NCBI RefSeq assembly: GCF_015706575.1
Contig: NW_024037063.1
Span: forward strand, 15,872,927 to 15,936,926
Direction of reading: 5' to 3'
Origin: Patiria miniata
Taxonomy: Eukaryota; Echinodermata; Asteroidea; Valvatida; Asterinidae
DNA length: 64,000 nucleotides
The notes below the pieces were generated by a model. It did no database searches. It was not told where the DNA came from and worked only from the letters and a program-made list of their open reading frames with translations. Shown here in pieces: positions 38,001-50,300 of the stretch; position 1 is the stretch's first letter, and each line of letters starts with the position of its first letter. Made by a program: the position numbers and the translations under genes.

Positions 38001-41000
38001 TTGTATATTTGTGTAAATGTCTATGACCTTTCAAACCTATTAGAGAAAGAAAATTGAATTTAGCATGTAGTGTTTGTGAGATATGGCAATAAACTTGAAA
38101 ATGTCACAAATCTGTATGAAATCATATATGATGACATCATCATGGCGTCACCTCCATTTTCATCTATAACACATCCCGGTGAGTTTCAACCCAATCAGCC
38201 TTTTAGTTCTGCCATTGAAAAATGCACCTATAAGATGACGCCACATAACTTTGCTATGGGGACTATGCCTATGCTAACTTTGAATGATGTACATGTATGA
38301 CAAAGATGAATACCCAAAGTGATGGCTAAGAAAATCGTGTACAAAGTCTACCAGATTTGGAATAGAACAAGAAGAAAACTAGACTTATGTTTGTGGACAA
38401 ACACAGGGCTGTTTCGGAAGCTTTTTGTGACACGTGACATGTGTTCCATCAACCAAGGATGTGTAGTTCTGTTTATAATAAATGGTGGCATATAATATGG
38501 GATTCCATTCTCATAGGGCTTTGAATTATGACGTCACATGTCACGTGCTAAGGTCATAATGACGTCACATAAAGTTTCATCTATTACTATAATATTATGG
38601 TAAAGAACGACTTAGCCAGAGCATACCTCGTTGAAAGCAAGTTCACATCTTTCACCAATTTTGAATTACAAGGCACTTCGGGTTTCAACCAGAAGAAAGG
38701 GTCACGTGATTTTGCACATATTTAAAAAATGAAGACCCTCGATAATTCTATCAATTCCCACAAAAATCATGTTCAAGTCTCTCACGGTTGATTTTTAAGA
38801 TTAAATCTATTAATCTTTAACGAAACGTTACGTAACCCATGATGACGTCATCATGACGTCACTTCAATTTCCATCTATAACACATCCCGGTCTAGGTACA
38901 TACCAACTTTCAATCCAATCGGACCAGTGGTTCTGTAGATATTGGCCTTCAAAATATGCACGTTTAGTATGACGTCACATGTCACGTGATATGATGTCAT
39001 CATGACGTCACTTCAATTTTCATCTATAACACATTCCGGTTTAAGTACATACAAAGTTTCAACCAAATCAGACCTGTAGTTCTGTAGATATTGGCCTTGA
39101 AAATATGCATATTTGATATTACGTCACATGCCACGTGACGACGTCACATGTCACGTGATGACATCATCGTAACGTCACTTAAATTTTCATCTATAAAACA
39201 TCCTGGTTTAGGTACATACCAAGTTTCAACCCAATCGGACCTGTAGTCATGGAGATAAAGGTCTTCAAAATATGCACTCATATTGTGACGTCACATGTCA
39301 CGTGATGACGTCATCATGACGTCACTTAAATTTTCATCTATAACACATCCCGGTTTAGGTACATACCAAGTTTCAACCCAATCGGACCTGTAGTCATGGA
39401 GATATAGGCCTTCAAAGTATGCACCTATATTGTGACGTCACATGTCACGTGATGACGTCATCGTGACGTCACTTGAATTTTCATCTATAACACATTCCGG
39501 TTTAGGTCCATACCAACTTTCAACCTAATCGGACCTGTAGTTCCTGGAGATATAGCCCAATCTGTCAGATCTAGCCGAATTCTGCTAGAAAATGGTCACA
39601 ACAGAAAAATCGCATATAATGTGACGTCACGTGACTCATGATGACGTCACGATGATGTCAATGTTCGGCACACAACTTCAGATGCGGGTCTAAGTGTGTG
39701 CCAAGTATAAAGTCAATGGGATTGATTTTAGTGCCCAAAGTGCCGGTAACAAAAAAACGTGTACAAATGCTAAGGGCAAAATGACTGGGGAAAAAAACAA
39801 AAAAACAACAACTAGACTTATGTTTGTGGACAAACACAGGGCTGTTTCGGTAACTTTTTGTGACATGTGACATGTAAAGTTTCAAGTATATGTTCCATCA
39901 AGCAAGAAACTGTTCAATTGAGCACTACGTTCTGTTTATAATAAATGGTGGCATATAATATGTGATTCCATTCTCATAGGGCTTTGAATTATGACGTCAC
40001 ATGTCACGTGATGACGTCATGATAACGTCACATAAAGTTTCATCTATAACTATAATATTATGGTAAAGAAGAACTTAGCCAGAGCATACAACGTTGAAAG
40101 CAAGTTCACATCTTTCACCAATTTTAAGTTACAAGGCACTTCCGGTTTCAACCAGAAGAAATGGTCACGTGATTTTGCACATATTTAAAAAAATGAAGAC
40201 CCTCGATAATTCTATCAATTCCCGCAAAAATCATGTTCAGGTCTCTCACGGTTGATTTTATATTGATTTTTAAAGATTAAATCTACTAATCTTTAACGAG
40301 ACGTCACCTAACCCATGATGACGTCATCATGACGTCACTTCAATTTTCATCTATAACACATCCCGGTCTAGGTACATACCAACTTTCAATCCAATCGGAC
40401 CAGTGGTTCTGTAGATATTGGCCTTCAAAATATGCACGTTTAGTATGACGTCACGTCACATGATGATGTCATCATGACGTCACTTCAATTTTCATCTATA
40501 ACACATTCCGGTTTAAGTACATACCAAGTTTCACCCAATCAGACCTGTAGTTCTGTAGATATTGGCCTTGAAAATATGCACATTTGATATGACGTCACAT
40601 GTCACGTGATGACTAAATCATGACGTCACTTAAATTTTCATCTAAAACACATCCCAGTTTACATGTAGGTGCATACCAAGTTTCAACCCAATCAGACCTG
40701 TGGTTCTGTAGATATTGGCCTTCAAAATGTGCAATTTTTAATATGACGTCACATGTCACGTGACGACGTCACTTCACGTGATGACGTCATCGTAACGTCA
40801 CTTAAATTTTCATCTATAACACATCCCGGTTTATAGGTACATACCAAGTTTCAACCCAATCGGACCTGTAGTCATGGAGATATAGGCCTTCAAAATATGC
40901 ACCTATATTGTGACGTCACATGTCACGTAATGACGTCATCGTGACGTCACTTCAATTTTCATCTATAACACATTCCGGTTTAGGTCCATACCAACTTTCA

Positions 41001-41270
41001 ACCTAATCGGACATGTAGTTCTAGAGATATAGCCCAATCTGTCAGATCTAGCCGAATTCTGCTAGAAAATGGTCACAACAGAAAAATCGCATATAATGTG
41101 ACGTCACGTGACTCATGATGACGTCACGATGATGTCAATGTTCGGCACACAACTTCAGATGCTGGTCTAAGTGTGTGCCAAGTATAAAGTCAATGGGATT
41201 GATTTTAGTGCCCAGAGTGCCGGTAACAAAAAAACGTGTACAAATGCTATGGGCAAAATGACTGAAAAAG

Positions 41271-41302
<32 letters not shown>

Positions 41303-44300
41303 ACGAAAACAAAGGCTGTTTCGGCAAAAGTGCCGAAACAGCCAAAAAATCTTAACGAAAACAAAGGCTGTTTCGGCAAAAGTGCCGAAACAGCCAAAAA
41401 GAAAGAGCTAGAGGTCTGTCTGTTTGATCAACAGAACATAGGGTTTTTCCGCACTTTTACACTTGTTAAAAAAGTTTATCCTGCAATCATGAAAGGTGCA
41501 ATCATGTTAATGTTCAATTTCATGTACGAACAAAGTTCCGCAATTCATATGCTGTTTTGGAATACCCAAGTCCTAAATGAATGAAATCCATAATATGATG
41601 AGGACTATACCCTGCTCAATCCAACAGAATCCAACTGTGCCTAATTTTTAGTTGTCTGCTGGATCCAACTTAATGTTATTTATCAGTACCCAACAGAATC
41701 CGACTCTGAATATGTACATGTACATTTTTACAAGGGGTTTACAGCTTAAAGACATAGTCCATCATTTGTAATTTGTGCATTTTGTTCGTTTGAAGCAACA
41801 AAAGTGTTCAAAATCTAATGATGAAGTTTCAGCTGTATATTCTGAGAAAAACAGCATTCTAGGATCTCAATTTCAAAGCAAAAGTTGCTAAATCATGTTT
41901 TGAATTGTTTTGAATTGCAGCTTTACGCGATGTCGCGCACTGATCCGACGAATTATAGCAACCGCGCGCGCCTGTGCGTCGAGCCAATGCTTACGCGCGC
42001 TGCGCCAAATAACAAAACGAACTACTAATTTAAATTTGCCTACGGTGCTACTTAAGATGCACCGTTGGAAATGCCTTCTTTCGTTGATTTCTTCAAAATG
42101 AGAGCTTGCCAGAAAGAATAATTTCACAGGGAGTTTAGTCCCCTTACTATCTTTCAACCAGTATGTTGTTCAACAATAATTACGCCAGTTACTTTTTTGG
42201 ATAGCTGCAAATGATGGACTCCGGCTTTAATCCAACAGGTTCTTATGTGTTTATGATATAGTTCGATCCTGTTGGATTCAGCAGGGTTAATTAATTACTT
42301 GAGACTAGTCATCTCTACACGCTGCTACGACTCAGTGGAGTATAAAAAAATGAGCAATTGCAGTATTTTGTTAAATGCAAATTACGTGCAAATAGTATCG
42401 CCAATAAAAAATACCAGCCTTGAAATAAGACTAGCATTCATAGTATTAAATGTTATCTGCATGAAACAATTTTGTTTTTCAAAAAAAGAAAAAAAAACCA
42501 ATACAGAACGCTGTCTGTTCTATGAATAGAACATAGGGCTTTTCCTTATTTTTTTTTTATGAGTATATAAACGCTGTGTTTTCGTTCATATGCAGTCAGG
42601 AAAATTATATGCAAAACATTGTTCCATTACCGAGATTCTCCATATGCTTTAAGATGACGCCTCACAACCCATGATGACGTCATCATGATGTCACTAATTT
42701 TTTTTGTCGGTAACAAGTCCCTGTCTATGTACATACCAAGTTCCAACCCAATCGGATGTACAGTTTTAATGTCTTAAAATTAAATATACACCTTCAAGAT
42801 GACCACTGTTGAAGTCATCATGACATTACTTGTCTAGGCCAAAGTTAACCTTGGGGTCTTTTGATTTAATTTACTCTAATTTAATGTAATTTAATTCAAA
42901 AATTAAACGAACTGAAATCAAATTGAAGTTTAATTGTTATTCTACCGAGTCACCACTAGCACTGAAGGAGATTGCACCTGCCACCGGTATTCTATCGTCA
43001 CACTTGACAGAGCTCATTATTTTATCAAAAGAGCACGCCCCTACATAACGGTGCCCCGGCACATACGCCTCAGGGCATTTTTGTACATGGAACGTTTGCA
43101 GTCAGCTAACGAGAGGTATCAGAGTCAAATGCTCTAACATATTTCTGTCATTTATGACTTGGGAGGAAACGTAAGTCCTTCAGTGCTAGTGGTGACTCGG
43201 TACAATTACAATTTAACTTCAATTTCATTTCATTTCATTTCGTTAAATTTTTTATTTCTACCTCATCACCACATAGCACCTCGGCCTTACGTGTAATGTT
43301 TGGAGCAACTCTGACTGCAAATCCAGAAGTAAGGGACAGCAAGTACATGTTCACCAAAATACATGTGTACAACTTTCAGCAAGTACATAGACTTCAAATG
43401 ACATTTTCCACCCGATATTTTATTCATCATAAACATGCATATTTATGGCACTTCCTGTATGATCAGGACAGTAGTTCAATTTTGAACATTTTATACATAA
43501 GTTGAAGTTAGAGCGCCGGTCCTTACATGGCATTAATACAAATTAAAGTTATGTTCTTTACTGTATTTTCAGTAGACTGTATCACAGGCTTGCAACTGAG
43601 AATTTAGAAAAAAAACGAGGAAACTCCAAACCACACAACATTTTGTACACTGTTTTTCAATTTGTAATGGCATTCATGAGAAGTAAAAAACGAGGAAATC
43701 AGCGGATCCGAGGAAAAATTGCATGCCTGTATACATAAATCTAAGTTGAAGTTTAAGCAGCGGTCTTAAGGTGGCATTAATACAACATTAAGTTCTAGCT
43801 AATTCTTGCCAAGAACCGCATCAGCAAAAGCGGAATTTCCAACAATACTTTTATAATACTTGGCAGAGGTGGAGCATTTTGACCACCCATCAGTTTTCAT
43901 AATTGTGTCTAATGGCACTCCATACCTGTGGAGATATGTTTTAAAACATTAACAACACGAAGTGAAACATCATGGGGGTATGATGTAAGAGACATACTGA
44001 CATGAGGCTTGCCAACTTTACTTGTTTTAGGAAGTTTTCAATTACAAATGTAACGTCAGTGGTAGTAACATCAGCATAATCCACATAAATGAATGCTAAA
44101 GTTTGACAGCGTTGCCCGGATATTAAGGCAATCAGCATAATCAGTTTCATTGTAAGGTCTTTAATTGAAAGACCCTTGTTAGGTCCAAGAGATTGAATGT
44201 GATGTAAAACAATATTCATAAATAATTAACCCTAACCGCCCTGAATCCTCCAAAATCCTTTTTGCAAATTGGAGGAATTTGCAGGATTGAGGTTACATGG

Positions 44301-47300
44301 CAAAAGTGCGTTGCTGATTTCGGAGTACGCACTGTGTCAAGGTCTTGGGCCGGACCTTGTGTTGTTTATGCTCATCCGTGCATAAATTTAGTCCTTGATT
44401 ATACTTGACAACCTCCGTACTGCTCCAGGATGTCACTGCCTCTGCCTCAGCCTATTGACAGTCATAGCCGGAGGATTTTGGAGGATTCAGGCAGTGGTCA
44501 CCCCTCCATGGACCACGTTCAAGAAATAACGGAGGAATTTGCAGGATTGAGGCTATATGCTATTTTTCCATGGGGCCAATTGGAGGATTTTGAAGGATTG
44601 AGACTACATCCTAGCAAAAAGGCCTAGGGAGTTAGGTTTAAGACAGTTTACCCATTCCTATTGGTCGAAAGCCCGTCACGTGGCCGGTCTTAAATGGATG
44701 ATAAAGACATGGCTAGCTGGTCTTAAACGCTTTTCCAGTGTCACATGAAATTTGGACTCCTAAAAATCCAGTGCCCCTTACCGTTTTATTGGTTGAACGT
44801 TCACAATCCTCACGTAGGCATGCCCAATACTACCAGTGAGTCAGTATTTTATAGTCCTAAATTCACAATGCAATGCCCTAGGTGCATTCTGCGCGACACG
44901 TGGGACGCACGCGCCAATCTCCTTTTAAGGTAAGGAGTTGTAGAGGGACGTTCCATATTAAAGTCAGAGGGGTGTTTTATAAAACATGTTGTTGAACAAA
45001 ATGGTTGGCAACGTCTAGTTTTTACTTGTTTTGGTTTTTTGACCAAAAAGGTATTTATGAATGGGAATAAATATGTGCTTGGTCGGTATTACACACTCTG
45101 TTTAGGACCAGTTGGAGTCTGGATGGGTGATAATTGCTCATGCAAAATAATTATCATGCACCCAGACTCAAACCGGTCTTAAACAGAGTGTTACCCAAAC
45201 ACACATTTATTCCCTTAGTCACATCCCACATCTGTGAGTGCCGCGGTATTGGTGGTCTAAGGTTAAATGCACCTGTCAATAGCCTTTTGATGAGCGGGTG
45301 TGAACCCATGGTCACGCCCTCTATTGGTAGGGTTACCGCCAATATAGTACTCCACAGTGTGTTGAGGCTGCTGTATTCACTGCCTTTTTGAAATTCTGCG
45401 GCAAGAAAGTCAACCACTGTAGTTACATTTGGTCGAATAGGATCAGTCCTTGTCTGACAACAGAAGTAAAGCCACTTCCGTAATGCTGACCTGTAGCATT
45501 TCCTGGTGGACGTTCGCCAGGATGCAAGGACGATCTGGGCAGCTTGTCTTGAAACTTCTAGTTCTCGGAGTGTTTCCCCGATAAGAGGCAGGCCATCAGC
45601 CTTAGACGATCCCGTAAGGGATGAAGTCTGTCTGAAAATAGAAGGGAAAGCAAGTCAGGTCGAGCGGGTAAAATGCAAGGTTTCTGTACAAGCAATTTCA
45701 GCATTTTAGGGAACCATTGTTATGTATGCCACAAAGGTAAAACAACAATACCCTTTGCTTTGTCATGCTCAATTTTTGTCAAATTATCTGTCAATCAGGC
45801 TAAATGGCGGGAATGCATAAAAACTTGCACAGGCAGACCAGTCAATAGTGAATGTGTCTATATGCGCGCACATGATGGGTCTGCTTGCCAAGATGCATAT
45901 ATATGAACTCACTTGATGGTTAAGTCGAGATGCGAATTAATCAACATCTGTCATGAGAATAATTTCCATTAGTCTTTGAAAGACATAAGGATCTAATTTT
46001 CATTCCAAATTGTGCCTGAAATGTCGAGACGCATAGTCGGCTACAATGTTCTGTGAGCCCGGGAGGTGTGATACTGTAAGCCAATGTTACATTTCATTGC
46101 ACCATGACCAAATTTCCCTGGATAATAGCAATTCTGATTTTGAACCGCCAAAATGCTTCAAATAAGCTACTGTTGTGGCATTGTCTGATTTTAATTGAAT
46201 TACAATTCTGCCGTGGCTCGAAAAGAATGATTGAAGAGCAAGGAAGCAAGCTTCAAGTTCAAGATAGTTGATATGATGAACGCCTTCCTGGTGGGACCAT
46301 TGACCCCAAGTAGTGCGGCCATTACAATGGGCACCCCAGCCTTCCATTGAGGCATCAGTTTCAATTACATAATCAGGCATTGGACCATATGGAACTGCTA
46401 GTTCACATGAAACCAACAGGCCAATAATGCTAGCAACATCCCAAATTTTCATCTAAAGAAGCTTTCTGATTGCCGCAAGGGTATGCTCAACTTTGATCGC
46501 AGGTATTGAGATGGTCATGTTTACAGAATTTAGGTTAAATCCGAGGAAAACAATTTCCTGGGTTGGTGTCAAGATTGATTTCTTAGCATTAATCGTAACC
46601 CCAGGCTTGAGTAAGGGTTATTCTTGCGTGTACATTATCAACACATTCTTGGGCTATTCGCCCGACAAGTAACGAGTCATCAATGTAGTCACATGATTCG
46701 TGCCGCATTTGCTATCATTGGTTTCATCACTTTTGTGAAGACCCGAGGGGCACACGCTAGGCCAAAAGGCAGGCAGGTAAACTCGTATACTTTATCTTGC
46801 CAAATAAAGTACAAGAAGTTCCTATGCTCTTTGGCAATTGGAACTGCAAAGTATGCATCTTTAAGATCAATAAATGCCATGTAATCATTTGCTCTGATGA
46901 CCTGAATTTGGGTTGCAAATAGTTTCCATTTTAAAATGGTAGTAAGCATCAAACGCATTTAAGCCCCATAAATTTATAATGGGGCGAAACGACCCATCTT
47001 TTTTAGGTCTGAGAAAGATGTTTGACACAAATTCCCCATCTGTGTGCGATTTCTGAACAATAGCTCCCTTTTGGGGCATTTTTGCAAGTTCTTCAGTTAT
47101 CATGGAAAATTCATGATCAGAAAAACATATATCTGTAGGGATATGCGCTTGAATAGGCCATTTGGCAAATTTGATATGGGAATGTTTACTGTGTCTAAAA
47201 ACCCATATGTCGGACGTAAGCTCACGCCATTTGGCCATAAAGTATGCTAGTCTACCTGCCACAAACAACCCTGCCATTGGATTCCCCCAAATCAAAGGTG

Positions 47301-50300
47301 ATTTGTGGGTCCAAAACGGGACTCTCTTACCTGTTAAACCTTACATTTGCATATTTCTCTAGCCTAAGGCTCCCAATCGCTAGCGTTTTATACCACAGTA
47401 AATAGCGCCCTCAGTACCCGCATCACTCTGGTACCCTTGTCCTCTTTATCTCTATTGCGAGCACTTAGTAATCCCTGCCAGCTGAGCCCAAGTGGGGAAG
47501 GAGGGTGGGAGGTAAGTATCAGGTAAGTATCGTCCCCTCATGGACTCACAAATCACCTTTGATTTGGGGAGTCCACTTCTGGGACTCTCTTACCTGTTAA
47601 ACCTTACATTTGCATAGATTAGCACCGTCTATAGGAGGAGGGCTAGGGCGAGGCTGCCATAGGTACTACTGTTCTAAGCACTACCTGGATTAGATTGGTA
47701 TGTCCCCTCATGTCCTCACCAAAATTGAAAGGTAAACATCACCAAAGTACATGTACATATGTGAAAAGGAACTCACCTACTACATGTATATGGAGTTCCA
47801 GTCGACTAGGTGTTAGAGACAGTCAACCTGTCCTGACGGTTGGGATGAGATGCCATGGCAGCCGAAAGGGCTACTTGTACCGTTTGGCCTTCTGAACATG
47901 AAATGTCCTTCAGGTAGCACAAAATGAAGGTTGATGGGGTTTTCCAAGCAGCCGCCTGTAGAATGTTTGGCAGAGAAACGCCTTTCAAAATGCCCATGAT
48001 GTCATTAATGCTCTAGTGTCATGAGCATGGGCAGTGTTCTCTGAATGTGTAGGCCAATCTGGTACAGAAGAGTTGATTGTCCTAACTATCCATTGGGAGA
48101 TCGTGTCCCGTGATGCCCCTGAGTAAGGCTGAGTTGTCGTAATGAACAGATGGGTGGTCTTGCCCCTTAGGGGCTTAGTTCGGGAGCAATACCACTTGAG
48201 GGTCCGAACCGGACACCAAAGTTTGTCATCTGGGATGGAAGAGATGGATTTTATCTCCGGAATAAAAATATCAGATGGTTGGAAAGTTGATGACTGATTC
48301 ATTGCCAGGAACATTTTATCAGGGATCAGTCAAACTCCATGTGGTTCCCATCGTACATGACCCTGTTCTATGGTAAGGGCATGCAACTCACTGCGTCTCC
48401 TGGCGGTAGCCGCTGCTATCAGGAAAACTGTTTTTAATGTCAAGTGGAGCAGAGAGGCATTAGCAAGGGGCTCATATGGCCATGAGCCCCAGAAAACGTA
48501 ACCATGCCATGGCTGGGGCTATTTTGGCAGGAAGAAAAAGTCGCGGTAGCCTCCATAACTTGTCTTAGGCCAGGGAGTGTATGAGGGTCGAAAGGTGCAT
48601 TCTCGCGAACCGGAGATGGATGTACTGGATGGATTTGGTTTATCCTGTGGACAAGGTTCGGATGTGAAGGCCCGGCCACGCCAAAGAAAGGGCTTCAAAG
48701 GCTTACAGGGAAACTGCTGGTTACTAGTACTAGCAGGCTGTTCATTCCCCTTAACAGATGTGGTGCTTGCGGTTGTAGGCTTTCGCAGATTTCTTTTGTC
48801 TGTAGCCTCGAAACGTTTGGCCTCCGCCTCTATGGCCTCTTGAAACTTCCCATTGAACAAATCTGTTCCCAAAAGGGGAAGTGATTCAAGGCGTGCCCTT
48901 GCTCCCTAACATGGTAGAAAAATGGCATCCAGAACTTTGGCCCTACGAGCTGCAGTAGCACACATGGAAACTCGAACAAACTGGTCCATGCAAATACGGA
49001 GACAATCGTGATGCTCGGGATGCTGTGTCAACTTTTGAAAGAGTATCCTCCATTTTATTTCTTTCACGGCTGACAAATGGAGATTTACGTGACGTACGGC
49101 CAGTAGTCAGCCGTGATTTTATCTCTGACCGTATCTGACATAGCCGGGACTGAAAGAAATTCCTAAAAATCAGACCGCGGTACACGAAATGGCCACGTAC
49201 CTCTTGTCGCAAGAGGGCGCCATTTCTTTACTGCCGCTAGAGTCTTGATCCAATCGGCACAAGATCAATCGATCAGAAAGACCGGGAAATCCTGAGTCCG
49301 GGAGTCATACGTTTTTTATAGGATCGGCGGCCACTTTCATCTGGTACTGGTTCATCAGCTGGCGATATGTTGAGCACTCTGACCATAACTTTCATCAACA
49401 CCCGTAACCTTTGGTCAGAGGCGGAAAGAGGTAATGAAATGGCAGACTTGTCATTGGATGAGACGGCTTTGGGGAGTTTGGGCATTTCGCCCTTCCCTGC
49501 GGCACTCGTGCTCAGTGGGTTGATCTTTCTGACCCTCAGCTGAACCCATTTGTATGTCTACGGCTGCATGGGGGCGTAGACGGTTGTCAGAATCCCAAGA
49601 TAAATTATCGGAGGGAAAAACTGACATCTGATCACCTGACTCGGACGCCGAATGGTCTTGTGAAGGTCCAACAGTAATAGGTTCGCTGACTGAACAAAAA
49701 TGCTTTTGTGGCCGATAACTGCTGGAAACCCTGTAAAAGCATATGTTTTATGGTGTCGGATCGAGAGCTCCAGCGACGCGAACGTCTGGAGCCCGAAGAA
49801 TAGCTTGAGATGGACTCTGCTGAAGAGGAACTGGAGCTATAATAACGGCACCGGGGTTTCTTGTGATGGGGATGCTTACCCTTATAAGCCGTATCTCTCC
49901 GGCTCCAGTGAGTCCTGGATGACCCGGTTTCCATCCGGTCGGATCTGTATCCCGGGGGTTATCCCGGTTATCCCGGAAATTTTCCGAGTTATCCCGGAAA
50001 TGATCTGGGTCATCTCGTTCTGGCGCAGTATTTCCGGCCAAGGGCCTGGAGGACGTCTGCTCGTCCCCGGGTCGGCCAACTTTCTTACCACACGCTTTAC
50101 CGGAAGTTGGGACTAGGGGTCCGGAAGGAGCCACCCTCTTATCCCTCTCCGGGGCACCGGAGGCTAGAGGCCCGGAAGGCATATCTCCGGACCCGGCGTG
50201 GTCCGATTTTTTGCTTTTCTTTTTACCGGGAGTAGGGGCTAGAGGCCCAACAGGCATAGCCCTATTCCCTGCGCCCGGTGTACCGGAGGCCCAGAAAGCG

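Noticed and set aside
37850..41260. A CRISPR-like array
   Set aside because: Units are long, degenerate and contiguous, without constant repeats separating unique spacers, and the genome is an animal one.
41171..41584. A 137-codon frame with a lysine run
   Set aside because: The lysines come from an A-tract, and the rest translates the duplicated hairpin and repeat sequence.
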